Below are positions 11,137 through 22,010 of a stretch of 64,000 nucleotides of DNA, one piece after another. Each line of letters starts with the position of its first letter. Positions within the stretch are counted from its first letter, which is position 1. The DNA lies in NCBI GenBank assembly GCA_002095305.1, contig MIEI01000016.1, forward strand, positions 1 through 64,000. The letters are read 5' to 3'. The DNA is from Pantoea brenneri. GTDB taxonomy: Bacteria; Pseudomonadota; Gammaproteobacteria; Enterobacterales; Enterobacteriaceae. Position numbers and translations under genes: made by a program. Below the pieces are notes generated by a model, which saw nothing but the letters and a program-made list of their open reading frames with translations, was not told where the DNA came from and did not search any database.

Positions 11137-12489
11137 TCAGGGCTGCTGCCAGCGCGGTAAACGCAGCGTCAGCTCAAGCCCGCCATCAGGACGGTTGATC
11201 GCTTTGACCTCGCCATGATGCGCCAGCACTACTTTGCGCACGATAGCCAACCCAAGGCCATAGCCTTTGCCCATCAGCGGCGAATTGACCCGCACAAACG
11301 GGTCAAAGATGCTGGATAACTTCTCTTCATCGACACCCGGCCCCTGATCCCGCACCCGAATCGCCAGCCACTGCTGTTCCACACTTAAGCGTACCTCAAT
11401 CTGCTGACCGGGCAGCGAAAAGCGCAGCGCATTGCGCAGCACGTTCTCGACGCCACGCCGTATCAGCTCCGCATTACCGCGCACCGTGTAGTCGGCCTGT
11501 TGATCCACCAGAAACTCAACCCTGACGCCGGGGATCTGCGCTTCATAGCGGACATCGGTGACCACCGCCTCAAGTAATCCGGTCAGGTCAAAATATTGCT
11601 CATCCGGAATGCTTTCATGTTCGGCGCGCGACAGGGTTAACAATTCACCGATCATTTTGTCCAGCCGGCGCGCCTCTTCATCAATCCGATCCAGTGAACT
11701 GCCGACGCTTTCCGGCGTCTGGCGCGCCAGTCCGGTGGCCAGCTGCAGCCGCGCCAGCGGGGAGCGCAGCTCATGGGAGATATCGTGCAGCAGCTCTTCG
11801 CGCGCCCGCACCAGCGTTTCCAGCCGTTCAACCATCGCGTCAAAGGCTTCCGCCACGTTGGAAATCTCATCGTGACGTTTGCGCATCATTGGAAACAGCC
11901 GCACGCTTAAATCGCCCTCGGCGACCCGGGAAAAGCCTTCGCGTAACTGACGCATCGGTCGTGTCAGGTTCCAGGCCAGCAGCAGGCTGAACAACAAGCC
12001 GACCGATCCGGCAAACACGAACATCGGCTCGGGAATATTGAGAAATTTGCGCGGCATCATGTTCATGCTGCTGTCTTCCCGCATGCCTTTAATGTTGTAG
12101 CGCAGCTCATACTCTTTGTTATCTGCGCCGCGCACCCAGCGCACAATCTGGTCGGGGATCCGGCCTTCAAACGGTGAATTTAGCCGCTCGGGCAGACTGG
12201 GCTGACCGGCCGGACGCGCATGCTGTATCACGGTAAAAAACTGGCGATCGTTAGGCTCCCAGCCCGCCATCATATCCTCCAGCGCCGCCGGACCGCCCCG
12301 CTCCAGCACCGACACCGCAGAGGCCATTTGCAAATCGACGGTCCGCCGGATGGCGACGATTTCAGGCGGCTCATGGCGTTTACCGGAGAGCGAAAAGCCC
12401 AGCCAGAGTAACTGGCTCATGATAACGAACACTATCCAGAAGCCGATCAGAATCTTCCAGAACATCCGTCCACGGTAGCTTTGCTTCAT
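11137..12489 (-). CDS. Two-component sensor histidine kinase, CpxA-like
   Basis: A 450-residue membrane kinase. Transmembrane segments lie at about residues 11-34 and 155-176, flanking a periplasmic sensor of about 120 residues. A HAMP domain (about 177-229) follows, then the dimerisation domain with phospho-acceptor His239 in LLHDISHELRSPLARL, then the ATPase domain (N box NVLRNALRFS, G1 DQGPGV, F box FDPFVRV, G2 GYGLGLAI). It overlaps the regulator gene by four bases, so the two are translated together. Architecture is CpxA-like, but its place between crr and cysM differs from cpxA. RssA of Serratia is one possible relative. The signal is unknown. Confidence 0.85.
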   Translation of the reverse strand: MKQSYRGRMFWKILIGFWIVFVIMSQLLWLGFSLSGKRHEPPEIVAIRRTVDLQMASAVSVLERGGPAALEDMMAGWEPNDRQFFTVIQHARPAGQPSLPERLNSPFEGRIPDQIVRWVRGADNKEYELRYNIKGMREDSSMNMMPRKFLNIPEPMFVFAGSVGLLFSLLLAWNLTRPMRQLREGFSRVAEGDLSVRLFPMMRKRHDEISNVAEAFDAMVERLETLVRAREELLHDISHELRSPLARLQLATGLARQTPESVGSSLDRIDEEARRLDKMIGELLTLSRAEHESIPDEQYFDLTGLLEAVVTDVRYEAQIPGVRVEFLVDQQADYTVRGNAELIRRGVENVLRNALRFSLPGQQIEVRLSVEQQWLAIRVRDQGPGVDEEKLSSIFDPFVRVNSPLMGKGYGLGLAIVRKVVLAHHGEVKAINRPDGGLELTLRLPRWQQP

Positions 12490-13166
12490 CGAATACGGTA
12501 ACCAATGCTGCGCACGGTTTCGATATTCACGCTGTCAGCGGTTAAGGCGCTTAACTTCTGGCGGATATTACTGATGTGGACATCGACGCTGCGATCATAG
12601 GCTTCGCGAGGACGACCGAGCCCCTTTTCTGACAGCTCATCTTTCGATACCACCCGATCCGGCGCGCGCAGCAGCAGATCCAGCAGGTTAAATTCCGAGG
12701 CGGTCAGATCAAATGCTTTGCCCTGCCATTCGGTAATGCGGGTGGCAGGATTGAGCGTCAGCTCGCGCCAGCGCAGCGGCTCTTTGGTATCCGGCTGCGG
12801 CGCCTGCTCTTCAAACCGGCGCAGCACCGCACGCAGACGGGCCACCAGTTCACGCGGATAGCAGGGTTTCGGCATGTAATCATCCGCGCCCATCTCCAGT
12901 CCGATGACCCGATCAATATTGTCGCCTTTCGCGGTCAGCATAATCACCGGCAAACGGCTGTTCTGCCGCACCTGACGCAGCACATCAATACCGCTCATAT
13001 CGGGCAGCATGATATCCAGAATCATTGCGGTGTATTGTCCGGACAGCGCCCCCTGAATCCCGGCGCTACCGGTTAACACCAGCTGCGCATCGAACCCTTC
13101 AGCGATCAGGTACTGGCTTAACATGGTGCCTAATTCAACATCATCATCAACAAGCAGGATTTTCAT
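12486..13166 (-). CDS. Two-component response regulator, OmpR/CpxR-like
   Basis: A 226-residue OmpR-class regulator. The receiver has acidic residues 7-9 (VDDD), phospho-acceptor Asp51 in MILDIMLPDMSG, and the switch lysine in DDYMPKPCYPREL. A C-terminal winged helix (about 130-226) carries VVSKDELSEKGLGR and DRSVDVHISNIRQKL. It is the first gene of a two-gene operon with the sensor kinase. A GTAAG-N6-GTAAA direct repeat upstream is a candidate autoregulatory site. A Serratia RssB-type assignment is possible but unproven; it is not the cpxR locus. Confidence 0.85.
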   Translation of the reverse strand: MKILLVDDDVELGTMLSQYLIAEGFDAQLVLTGSAGIQGALSGQYTAMILDIMLPDMSGIDVLRQVRQNSRLPVIMLTAKGDNIDRVIGLEMGADDYMPKPCYPRELVARLRAVLRRFEEQAPQPDTKEPLRWRELTLNPATRITEWQGKAFDLTASEFNLLDLLLRAPDRVVSKDELSEKGLGRPREAYDRSVDVHISNIRQKLSALTADSVNIETVRSIGYRIR

Positions 13167-13227
13167 TTTTATCTCTCGTACAAAATTGCCGCTATTTTGT
13201 CCTGAGCCGCACCAGGGCGCAGCCTGA

Positions 13228-13243
13228 TTTACGCGATCCTTAC
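13228..13243 (-). promoter_or_regulatory. Direct-repeat operator candidate upstream of the response regulator
   Basis: On the minus strand GTAAG and GTAAA are spaced 11 bp start to start, about one helical turn, roughly 60 bp before the regulator start. CpxR sites are GTAAA repeats with a similar period. Autoregulation is inference. Confidence 0.35.
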
Positions 13244-13276
13244 AGATTTAGCACTGCCGACGGCATAAGGCCACGC

Positions 13277-13315
13277 AAAAAAAAGCCTGCGGGCAGCAAT
13301 AACGCGCACGCAGGC
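13277..13315 (-). terminator. Intrinsic terminator after cysM
   Basis: On the minus strand GCCTGCG pairs with CGCAGGC across a 17-base loop and is followed by eight T. It lies 20 bases past the cysM stop and upstream of the two-component operon, so the two units are separate. Confidence 0.72.
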
Positions 13316-13335
13316 CGGTTCAGGCGGAGATGAAG

Positions 13336-14217
13336 TTACTGATAGAGGCCGGTCGAGAGATAACGATCGCCGCGATCGCAGGCGATCGCCACCACTACGC
13401 TGCCGGGATGGGCAGCGGCGATCCGCAAGGCGCCCGCCACCGCGCCACCGGAGCTTACGCCGCAGAAAATCCCTTCACGTCGCGCCAGCGCGCGCATCGT
13501 CTCTTCCGCTTCCTGTTGTGACATATCAATCACGTCATCGACCAGATTGGGTCGGTAAATGCCCGGCAGATAGGCCAGCGGCCAGCGACGGATCCCCGGA
13601 ATGCTGCTGCCCTCACTGGGCTGCAAACCGATCACCTGCACCCCGGTATTGTGCTCTTTCAGGTAACGCCCGACGCCGGTAATGGTACCGGTGGTGCCCA
13701 TACTGGAGACAAAATGGGTCATCCGCTGGTTTGACTGCTGCCATAACTCGGGGCCGGTGGTCTGATAATGGCCCAGCGGATTATCCGGATTATTGAACTG
13801 GTCGAGTACCCGGCCTTCGCCACGCGCTGCCATCGCCTGCGCCAGGTCGCGGGCACCTTCCATTCCCTGATCGCGCGACACCAGCACCAGTTCCGCGCCG
13901 TAAGCGCGCATCGCATCCTGCCGCTCCTGACTCATGTTATCGGGCATCAGCAGACGCATCCGGTAGCCTTTCAGCGCGGCGATCATCGCCAGCGCAATGC
14001 CGGTATTGCCACTGGTGGCTTCAATCAGCTGATCGCCGGGAGTGATTTCGCCGCGCAACTCTGCCTGATGGATCATCGACCAGGCCGCGCGATCCTTGAC
14101 CGAACCCGCCGGATTATTGCCTTCCAGCTTGAGCCACACCTCACTGCCGTTGGCGGGCGTCAGGCGCTGCAGCTTAATCAGCGGGGTACTGCCGATGGTA
14201 TCTTCGAGAGTCGTCAC
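13336..14217 (-). CDS. cysM: Cysteine synthase B (O-acetylserine sulfhydrylase B)
   Basis: A 293-residue PLP enzyme making cysteine, able in the family to use thiosulfate to form S-sulfocysteine. The PLP lysine is Lys41 in [29 protein letters not shown] and [12 protein letters not shown] form the substrate and phosphate loops. The start is the GTG at 14217, chosen because it aligns with the E. coli N-terminus ([11 protein letters not shown]) and has AGGA eight bases upstream. An in-frame ATG at 14241 would add eight unconserved residues. The C-terminus is about ten residues shorter than in E. coli. A terminator separates it from cysA. Confidence 0.94.
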   Translation of the reverse strand: MTTLEDTIGSTPLIKLQRLTPANGSEVWLKLEGNNPAGSVKDRAAWSMIHQAELRGEITPGDQLIEATSGNTGIALAMIAALKGYRMRLLMPDNMSQERQDAMRAYGAELVLVSRDQGMEGARDLAQAMAARGEGRVLDQFNNPDNPLGHYQTTGPELWQQSNQRMTHFVSSMGTTGTITGVGRYLKEHNTGVQVIGLQPSEGSSIPGIRRWPLAYLPGIYRPNLVDDVIDMSQQEAEETMRALARREGIFCGVSSGGAVAGALRIAAAHPGSVVVAIACDRGDRYLSTGLYQ

Positions 14218-14253
14218 GGTGTCGTTCCTGGCGTAGTGCAAAAGAAAAATGGC

Positions 14254-14282
14254 AAAAAAAAGGCGGGAGTCACACTCCCGCC
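14254..14282 (-). terminator. Intrinsic terminator between cysA and cysM
   Basis: A perfect 9-bp GC-rich stem (14262-14270 with 14274-14282) with a 3-base loop is followed on the minus strand by eight T. It would end or attenuate the cysPUWA transcript before cysM. Confidence 0.82.
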
Positions 14283-14301
14283 CGGTGTTGATGAGAAAAT
14301 A

Positions 14302-15389
14302 TCAGGCGCTCTGCGCAAAGGCAACTGCGCGCAGCGGGGTGTCGCCCTGATAGAGACGCGCCTGCTGCAGGCCGATAAACAGGCGTTCGCCGCGAATCGG
14401 TGCGGTCTGCTCGCCTTCAAATACCAGCGAGAACGGCTCGCTCTGCCAGCCGGCAGGCTGCACCACCAGCTGCCAGAAATGTCCGCGCGGACTGATCTCC
14501 AGCACCTGAACCGGCAGCGGCGTTTCCAGGCTGCTTCGGCGCGAAACATCAATCTCCCACGGACGCAGGAACAGTTCCACCGCGCCTGATGCGCCGAGGT
14601 GTAGCCCAGCGGCCAGTGATGTGCACCTACATGGAACTGTGAACCCTGGATTTCGCCGTCAAAGCGGTTTACTTCACCAAGGAACTCCAGCACGAAGCGG
14701 GTCGCCGGATCGCGCCAGACGTCATCTGGCGTACCGACCTGTTCGATATTGCCCTGACTCATTACCACAACGCGATCGGCCACTTCCATCGCCTCTTCCT
14801 GGTCGTGGGTGACGAATACGCTGGTAAACTTCAGCTCTTCATGCAGCTGACGCAGCCAGCGGCGCAGCTCTTTACGCACCTGCGCATCCAGCGCGCCAAA
14901 CGGCTCATCCAGCAGCAGGATTTGCGGTTCAACCGCTAAAGCACGCGCCAGCGCCACACGCTGTTTCTGTCCGCCCGACAGCTGCGCCGGAAAACGATTC
15001 GCCAGGTGCGCCAGCTGCACCATCTCCAGCAGGCGGGTCACGCGATGTTTAATTTCCGCCGTGGACGGACGCTCACGACGCGGCAGCACCGTCAGGCCAA
15101 AGGCGATGTTGTCGAATACCGTCATATGACGGAACAGCGCATAGTGCTGAAACACAAACCCTACCTGACGGTCGCGGGCGTGCAGGCGACTGACGTCATG
15201 GTTATGAAACCGAATCTGACCGCTGTTCTGATGCTCCAGTCCGGCAATAATGCGCAGCAGCGTAGTTTTTCCCGAGCCAGACGGACCCAGCAGCGCCACC
15301 ATTTCGCCCGAGGCAATATCAAGAGAGATATCGTTCAGCACCGACGTGCGACCAAAGGATTTGTTGATCTTGTTAATCTCAATGCTCAT
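14302..15389 (-). pseudogene. cysA: Sulfate/thiosulfate ABC transporter ATPase CysA, one missing base
   Basis: CysA energises sulfate and thiosulfate import through CysU/CysW. The first frame covers the ATPase domain, with Walker [10 protein letters not shown], signature [15 protein letters not shown], Walker [12 protein letters not shown] and the switch histidine in VTHDQEEA. It continues into the C-terminal regulatory domain up to [10 protein letters not shown]. There the frame breaks at 14585-14586, and the adjacent frame carries the rest ([15 protein letters not shown] to AFAQSA). Adding one G gives [12 protein letters not shown] and a 362-residue protein, normal for the family. I read it as an intact gene with a base error. 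It overlaps cysW by 11 bases. Confidence 0.9.
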
Positions 15390-16254
15390 GATTTCCCTCC
15401 TGTTGCAAGCGGTTGTGCTGATGCGCTAAGCGCCATTGCACAATGCTCTTCAGAAACAGCGTGACAATTGCCATCAGCGTCAACAGCGCAGCGGCGGTAA
15501 ACGCGCCAACGGTGTTGTAATCCTGATGCAGTAATTCAACCTGAAGCGGTAAGGTATAGGTCTCACCGCGAATCGATCCCGATACCACCGAGACCGCACC
15601 AAATTCACCAATCGCGCGGGCGTTGGTCAGCACCACGCCGTACAGCAGCGCCCAGCGGATATTCGGCAGCGTGACCCGACGGAACATCTGCCAGCCAGAA
15701 GCGCCCAGCAGAACCGCCGCTTCATCTTCGTGACTGCCCTGGCTCAGCATCACCGGCACCAGTTCACGGACGACAAACGGACAGGTAACAAACACCGTTG
15801 CCAGCACCATGCCGGGCCAGGCAAACATAATCTGGATGTTATGTGCATCCAGCCAGCCGCCAGCCGGGCCGTTAACGCCCCAGAACAGCAGATACATCAG
15901 ACCGGCCACCACCGGCGAGACGGCAAACGGAATATCAAACAGCGTCAGCAGCAACTGTCGTCCCGGGAAGGTAAAACGCGTCACCAGCCAGGCGAGCAGC
16001 GTACCGAACACCAGGTTGACCGGCACAGTGATCAGCGCGACCAGCACCGTCAGCCAGATCGCATGCAGCATGTCGCCATCCGCCAGATTGCCGAGCGCCA
16101 CGCCTAATCCCTGGTTCAGTGCTTCCCAGAAGATCGAGGCCATCGGCACCACCAGCAGCAGGACCGACACCAGCGCCCCGATACCAATCAGCAGCCATTT
16201 GCCCCAGTTTACCGGCTGGCGGGCAGCATGATTAAGTTGCGAAACCTCTGCCAT
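15379..16254 (-). CDS. cysW: Sulfate/thiosulfate ABC transporter permease CysW
   Basis: A 291-residue inner-membrane permease with six hydrophobic segments and the ABC-permease coupling loop ([19 protein letters not shown], about residues 180-198), which contacts CysA. It forms the channel with CysU. Its ATG shares one base with the cysU stop and its 3-prime end overlaps cysA, so the genes are translationally coupled. Length equals E. coli CysW. Confidence 0.95.
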   Translation of the reverse strand: MAEVSQLNHAARQPVNWGKWLLIGIGALVSVLLLVVPMASIFWEALNQGLGVALGNLADGDMLHAIWLTVLVALITVPVNLVFGTLLAWLVTRFTFPGRQLLLTLFDIPFAVSPVVAGLMYLLFWGVNGPAGGWLDAHNIQIMFAWPGMVLATVFVTCPFVVRELVPVMLSQGSHEDEAAVLLGASGWQMFRRVTLPNIRWALLYGVVLTNARAIGEFGAVSVVSGSIRGETYTLPLQVELLHQDYNTVGAFTAAALLTLMAIVTLFLKSIVQWRLAHQHNRLQQEGNHEH

Positions 16255-17087
16255 TAGTGGCCTCCCAGACGACGGCCAAAGCGGCTCTGTAATGTGTTAA
16301 TCGCGAACAACAGAATCAACGAGGCGGCCAGAATCACCGAGGCGATAGCGCTGGCAGCCGGATAATCAAACTCCTGCAGCCGGACGAAAATCATCAGTGA
16401 GGTCACTTCGGTTTTCCAGGCGATGTTGCCGGCAATGAAGATCACCGCACCAAACTCACCCAGGCTGCGGGTAAACGACAAGGCGGTACCTGCCAGCAGC
16501 GCGGGCGCGACTTCCGGCAGCACTACGCGGCGGAAACTCTGCCACGGCGTGGCACCCAGCGTTTCGGCGGCTTCTTCATACTCCGGGCCTAACTCCTCCA
16601 GCACCGGCTGTACGGTTCGCACCACAAACGGGATACTGGTGAACGCCATCGCGATGGCAATGCCGATCCAGGTGTACGAAATTTTGATATCAAAATGGGC
16701 AAACCACTGTCCATACCAGCCGTTGACTGAAAACAGACCGGCCAGCGTCAAGCCCGCCACGGCCGTCGGCAGGGCGAACGGCAGATCCATCAGGCCATCC
16801 AGCAATGTACGACCAGGAAAACGGTAACGGGTAAGGATCCACGCCATCAGCATGCCGAACACCGCGTTAAACAGCGAAGCCACGCCCGCAGAGAGCAGCG
16901 TCACCTTATAGGCGGCAATCAGCTGCGGATTGGTGATCACATCCCAGTACTGTTGCAGCGTCATCTGCGACAGCTGCATGAGCACTGCACTGATTGGCAG
17001 CAGCAGAATTAAACAGGTAAACAGCAGACTGGTGCCAAGGCTGATACCAAAGCCGGGCAATACGCGTTTCTGGCTGGCTGCAAACAT
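16254..17087 (-). CDS. cysU: Sulfate/thiosulfate ABC transporter permease CysU (CysT)
   Basis: A 277-residue inner-membrane permease with six predicted membrane spans and the coupling-loop motif EYEEAAETLGATPWQSFRRV (about 192-211). It partners CysW in the sulfate/thiosulfate importer. The start overlaps the cysP stop by one base (TAATG arrangement) and the stop overlaps the cysW start in the same way. Confidence 0.95.
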   Translation of the reverse strand: MFAASQKRVLPGFGISLGTSLLFTCLILLLPISAVLMQLSQMTLQQYWDVITNPQLIAAYKVTLLSAGVASLFNAVFGMLMAWILTRYRFPGRTLLDGLMDLPFALPTAVAGLTLAGLFSVNGWYGQWFAHFDIKISYTWIGIAIAMAFTSIPFVVRTVQPVLEELGPEYEEAAETLGATPWQSFRRVVLPEVAPALLAGTALSFTRSLGEFGAVIFIAGNIAWKTEVTSLMIFVRLQEFDYPAASAIASVILAASLILLFAINTLQSRFGRRLGGH

Positions 17088-18103
17088 TATCCACGCCCCG
17101 CCGCTAACAATTTGTCGAGCTCACCGCCGCTGACGAAATGGGTCTGCATCACTTTATCCCAGCCGCCAAAGGCGTCTTCAACCCGGAACAGCGTGGTTTG
17201 CGGGAAGCGATCTTTCTGCTCCGCCATCAGTTGCGGATTATTCACCCGGTAGTAGTAACGGGTAATGATCGCCTGAGCAGCCGGGGTATAGAGATAATTA
17301 AGGTAAGCGCTGGCCGCGTCAGTGGTGTTGTTGTGGGCGACATTTTTATCCACCCACGCCACCGGAAACTCCGCCAGAATGTCGGTCTTTGGCACCACCA
17401 CTTCATACTGGTCTTTACCGTACTGATTGCGGATGTTGTTAACTTCCGACTCAAAGCTGATCAGCACATCGCCGAGGCCACGCTCAGCAAAGGTGGTAGT
17501 TGCGCCGCGGCCGCCGGTATCGAACACTTCAACATTTTTCAAAAACCGGGTCATAAAGGCGCGGGTTTTGGCCTGATCGCCGCCATCGGCTTTGTCCGCA
17601 GCGCCCCAGGCAGCCAGATAAGTGTAACGGCCATTACCGGAGGTTTTTGGATTGGGGAAAATCAGCTTCACGTCGTTGCGGGCCAGATCTGACCAGTCAT
17701 GAATCTGCTTTGGATTGCCCTTACGTACCAGGAACGCCATGGTGGAGTAAAACGGCGAACTGTTGTTAGGCAGTCGGTTTTTCCAGTCCGCTGCAATCAG
17801 GTTACCTTTATCATGCAGCACCTGCACGTCAGTCACCTGATTGTAGGTGACCACATCCGCGCGCAGCCCCTGCAGAATCGCCAGTGCCTGCTTCGAAGAG
17901 CCGGCATGTGACATCTTAATGGTCAGGGGATCGGCCGGATGGCTGGCATCCCACTGTTTAATAAACGGTGCATTCAGGGCAACAAACAGCTCACGCGACA
18001 CATCGTAGGAGCTATTAAGTAATTCAGTAGCATGGACTGCGCCAGCCACGCTCAGCGACAAGGCGATACCGCTCACGATTTTTTTCATCGCTTGTAATGT
18101 CAT
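17087..18103 (-). CDS. cysP: Thiosulfate-binding periplasmic protein CysP
   Basis: A 338-residue periplasmic solute-binding protein. A cleavable signal peptide ends near [10 protein letters not shown] (about residue 25). The mature protein holds the sulfate/thiosulfate-binding family motifs [39 protein letters not shown] and [20 protein letters not shown]. It captures thiosulfate and sulfate for CysUWA and heads the operon. Ribosome site AGGGTG precedes the ATG at 18103. The roughly 260 bp upstream to yfeY is AT-rich near the gene and is the expected CysB-controlled promoter, though I could not define the site. Confidence 0.95.
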   Translation of the reverse strand: MTLQAMKKIVSGIALSLSVAGAVHATELLNSSYDVSRELFVALNAPFIKQWDASHPADPLTIKMSHAGSSKQALAILQGLRADVVTYNQVTDVQVLHDKGNLIAADWKNRLPNNSSPFYSTMAFLVRKGNPKQIHDWSDLARNDVKLIFPNPKTSGNGRYTYLAAWGAADKADGGDQAKTRAFMTRFLKNVEVFDTGGRGATTTFAERGLGDVLISFESEVNNIRNQYGKDQYEVVVPKTDILAEFPVAWVDKNVAHNNTTDAASAYLNYLYTPAAQAIITRYYYRVNNPQLMAEQKDRFPQTTLFRVEDAFGGWDKVMQTHFVSGGELDKLLAAGRG

Positions 18104-18318
18104 TTGGCACCCTGAAAAAGTTTGATGCGGATCTCACCCGCTGAGGCACCAGTTTATTTATAACTGTGTGAAAACCAGTAACGGTTTTATATATCGTTTG
18201 ATGATTTCAAAGTCGAAAAAAGCATAAGACGGCGGCGAAGTTTATGCTGTTTTCAGCAAAAGACGAGGCGGACGGCAGGTCGCGTCCGCTGGGGGATTGA
18301 GAGAGACGTACGGGGCAA

Positions 18319-18344
18319 CGGCGGGCTTGCCAGACAGCCCGCCG
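18319..18344. terminator. GC-rich hairpin downstream of yfeY
   Basis: A perfect 9-bp stem (CGGCGGGCT with AGCCCGCCG) with an 8-base loop lies 18 bp past the yfeY stop. It lacks a T tract on either strand, so it is a weak terminator or mRNA-protecting hairpin. Confidence 0.5.
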
Positions 18345-18362
18345 CACGCGCCGCTGACAGTC

Positions 18363-18983
18363 TTAACGCTGCCAGACTATCTTGCTGATTTTCCAGTTTT
18401 TCAGCGTGTCGTCAGAAGGCATTAACCCTTCCGGACCGTGCCAGTCGCCGTGGTAAACGTAAGTCAGATGCTGACTGCCGGGCACGCGGCAGGCGACGTC
18501 GCGGGTATCGGTTCCGCTGGCCAGCGCGCAGTTATCGAAGGCTTTCGTGAATTTATTGCTGAACAGATCGCCAACTTTGCTGCCGTCAGCGCTGACAATA
18601 TTGCTGTCCATCACTTCAATGCGTTCTGGCTGTGACTGACCGTACACCACCACTTTAACCTCGCCATCCTTCAGCGCCTGCCAGAAAGAAACCACCTGGC
18701 CGTTCTGACTGCGCATCCCCTGACGCAGGCTATAGTCGCCGTTCAGTCCGTCATTAATGGCGCTTTCGCTCATGGCAGTTGAGGCGGTTAAGCCGCCCAC
18801 GCCCTGCTCGGTCACGGTCAGCGAAGAACCAAACCAGTTCCACGGCAGCGTTGATGACCAGTGATAACTCAGCGGATTCCACCAGCTTACCTGCTGGCTG
18901 CTGTCAGCGCCGGAACCGGCGTTGCTGGCGCAGCCGCTCAACACAACGGCGGCCATCAGTAGCGTGGAACGAACAGCTTTCAT
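18363..18983 (-). CDS. yfeY: Outer-envelope lipoprotein YfeY
   Basis: A 206-residue lipoprotein. The signal peptide ends with the lipobox VLSGC (Cys about residue 18), and a Ser/Gly-rich spacer and a soluble domain follow. It corresponds to E. coli YfeY, described as an RpoE-regulated lipoprotein of unknown role. The start at 18983 gives a typical short signal peptide and follows AGGAG; an in-frame start 20 codons upstream is unlikely. Last gene of ypeA-yfeZ-yfeY. I could not find a clear sigma-E promoter. Confidence 0.85.
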   Translation of the reverse strand: MKAVRSTLLMAAVVLSGCASNAGSGADSSQQVSWWNPLSYHWSSTLPWNWFGSSLTVTEQGVGGLTASTAMSESAINDGLNGDYSLRQGMRSQNGQVVSFWQALKDGEVKVVVYGQSQPERIEVMDSNIVSADGSKVGDLFSNKFTKAFDNCALASGTDTRDVACRVPGSQHLTYVYHGDWHGPEGLMPSDDTLKNWKISKIVWQR

Positions 18984-19048
18984 GAAAACTCCTGTTAATG
19001 CGATGCCGGAAAGGCGGAACTGATTGGAGTCGCAAAGCGGCAAAAAGT

Positions 19049-19516
19049 TTATTTAAGATGGTGTTCGGGCAGAAAGCAGTCGCGCAGACGCCGGTTGCTT
19101 TGCAGCCAGATCAACGCCAGCAGGTCAAACAGCGTCAGTAACAGCGGCAGCGGCGAGCTGAGCAGATCGCCCTGAATAAACTGCACGCCCTGCCAGAGTA
19201 AATTCACCAGCAGTGAAAGCGCCAGCACGCTGCGCCAGTGTTGCCACAGACGCGGCCAGCGCGTCCGGTAGCCGGTCAGCAGCAGCCCCGCCAGCGCCGG
19301 TAACCCGAGCGCGAGACCGATCCAGAACGCCTGCTGGTCAGGATAGAACAGCGCGAGCAGATCGTTGCCCTGCTGACGTGAAGCCCCGGCCATCACCAGC
19401 AGCAGCCAGGTGCGTGCCTGTAGCAGCAGGATCAGCCAAAAAAGAAATGGCAGCCGCAGCTGCCCTTTGCCATCATATTCATCCGGCAGATAGTCGGGTG
19501 ACGGATTAATATTCAC
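19049..19516 (-). CDS. yfeZ: DUF2919 family inner-membrane protein YfeZ
   Basis: A membrane protein of about 155 residues with four hydrophobic segments, beginning with a polar stretch ([18 protein letters not shown]) and then [21 protein letters not shown], characteristic of the YfeZ family. Function is unknown. The start is uncertain: a GTG at 19516 or a TTG at 19525, both overlapping the end of ypeA, imply coupled translation. It lies between ypeA and yfeY as in E. coli. Confidence 0.82.
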   Translation of the reverse strand: MNINPSPDYLPDEYDGKGQLRLPFLFWLILLLQARTWLLLVMAGASRQQGNDLLALFYPDQQAFWIGLALGLPALAGLLLTGYRTRWPRLWQHWRSVLALSLLVNLLWQGVQFIQGDLLSSPLPLLLTLFDLLALIWLQSNRRLRDCFLPEHHLK

Positions 19517-19931
19517 GATCTTCAATCAGACGCTTGCCGTACAGCAGCGCATCAACCGGCTCGTAATCAAGCTTCTCGTAAAACGCTACCACCTGATCGT
19601 TCTCTTCCCGGATCATCAGATGCAGTTTCGGACAGCCGCGGGCAATCAGCTTCTTCTCCAGCCGGTTCATCAGGGCATTGGCAAAGCCGCGGCCCTGATA
19701 ATCTGGATGGACCGCCAGATAGTAAGCGGCACCGCGGTGGCCATCGTAGCCCCCCATCAGCGTGCCCACTACCACACCGCCCACTTCAGCGACCAGAAAA
19801 AGATCGGGGTCGTGATGCATCTTACGTTCGATATCCAGCTCCGGATCGTTCCATGGCCGTAACAAATCGCAACGTTCCCATAAGGTGATCACTTCTTCAA
19901 AATCTTCCTGGCGGAAGGCGCGGATTTCCAT
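19506..19931 (-). CDS. ypeA: GNAT-family acetyltransferase YpeA
   Basis: A 141-residue single-domain N-acetyltransferase. The acetyl-CoA motif A is seen as [20 protein letters not shown] (about 75-94), and the C-terminal strand-helix motif is [19 protein letters not shown]. The substrate is unknown. The ATG at 19931 matches the E. coli length; an upstream alternative adds five residues. It is divergent from amiA and overlaps yfeZ. Confidence 0.9.
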   Translation of the reverse strand: MEIRAFRQEDFEEVITLWERCDLLRPWNDPELDIERKMHHDPDLFLVAEVGGVVVGTLMGGYDGHRGAAYYLAVHPDYQGRGFANALMNRLEKKLIARGCPKLHLMIREENDQVVAFYEKLDYEPVDALLYGKRLIEDREY

Positions 19932-20138
19932 CTTCTTTACCTGCAACTAACCACAATTTGCTGATTATCACGCATTCTTCGACACACGCAACCCTCGCCA
20001 CGCTGGCGACAAACAAAAAACGCAAATTTTCTGTTCGCGGACTGAAATACAAAGTAATGCCCTGAAATGTTTCAGAGATCGCAGCCGGCATAGCGTTACG
20101 CTATAACATCGGCAACATTCTTCTGAACGGACCCGCAC

Positions 20139-20990
20139 ATGCATTTGCTTAAACGTTTGATCCACCGTCGCCAGTTACTGCTTTCCGGGCTGGCGCTGGC
20201 CATTTTATCGCCGCGTGCCGTTCAGGCCAAAGAGGCGTCTGCTGGGCTGCAGAACAGTACGCGTCATCCGCGCCCTGCTCCACCAGCCAAAAATGGCAAG
20301 CGCATCGTCATGCTTGATCCCGGCCACGGCGGCGTTGACTCTGGCGCGGTGGGCGAAGAGGGATCGGAAGAGAAGCACATCGTGCTGGAGATCGCCGGCA
20401 ATGTGCAGCGTCAGTTACAGAGCCATCCGCGCATTGAGGTACGACTGACGCGCGACAGCGACCATTTCATTCCGCTGTATCAGCGGGTCGAGATTGCCCA
20501 TCAGCACGGCGCGCATCTGTTTATGTCGATCCATGCCGATGGGTTCACCAGCCCGGACGCTAATGGCGCTTCGGTGTTTGCGCTCTCCAATCGCGGCGCC
20601 AGCAGTTCAATGGCACGCTATCTGTCGCAGCGGGAAAACGATGCCGACAAACTGGGCGGCGTGAAGGTGCAGCAACAGGATCACTATCTGCAGCAAATTC
20701 TGTTCGATCTGGTGCAGACCGATACCATCAAAAACAGCCTGACGCTCGGTAAGCACGTGCTGGACCAGATCCGGCCGGTGCACCATCTGCACAGCCAGCA
20801 CACCGAACAGGCGGCGTTTGCGGTACTGAAGTCGCCGTCGATTCCTTCGGTGCTGGTTGAAACCTCGTTTATTACCAATCCGCGTGAAGAACAGTTGCTC
20901 GGCACCAGCGCGTTCCGCCAGAAGATTGCCGCTGCCATTGCCAGCGGTATCGTCAACTACTTCGATGAATTCGATCGCCACAACGCCTGA
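20139..20990 (+). CDS. amiA: N-acetylmuramoyl-L-alanine amidase AmiA
   Basis: A 283-residue zinc amidase that cleaves septal peptidoglycan during daughter-cell separation. The N-terminus has a twin-arginine signal (HRRQLLLSGLALAIL), as expected for Tat export of AmiA. The Amidase_3 domain follows with zinc ligands in LDPGHGGVDSGAVGEEG and SIHADG, and the C-terminal VLVETSFITNPREE carrying the catalytic Glu. It lacks the AMIN domain found in AmiB and AmiC, as AmiA should. It lies immediately upstream of hemF, as in E. coli. Confidence 0.95.
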   Translation: MHLLKRLIHRRQLLLSGLALAILSPRAVQAKEASAGLQNSTRHPRPAPPAKNGKRIVMLDPGHGGVDSGAVGEEGSEEKHIVLEIAGNVQRQLQSHPRIEVRLTRDSDHFIPLYQRVEIAHQHGAHLFMSIHADGFTSPDANGASVFALSNRGASSSMARYLSQRENDADKLGGVKVQQQDHYLQQILFDLVQTDTIKNSLTLGKHVLDQIRPVHHLHSQHTEQAAFAVLKSPSIPSVLVETSFITNPREEQLLGTSAFRQKIAAAIASGIVNYFDEFDRHNA

Positions 20991-21072
20991 TTGTGGCCAG
21001 CTGTTCAGCGCACTAGCACCGCCGCAGCCATGCAAGCCGCCAGATTTTGCGTATAATCGCGGCAGACTTTGA

Positions 21073-22005
<933 letters not shown>

Positions 22006-22010
22006 TCGCA

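Noticed and set aside
11137-13166. Naming the two-component pair cpxA/cpxR
   Set aside because: The domain layout is similar, but the location and the periplasmic domain do not support orthology.
18984-19048. Possible sigma-E promoter before yfeY
   Set aside because: An AACTT-like element and a TCAG element are present, but their spacing (about 21) is too long for sigma-E.
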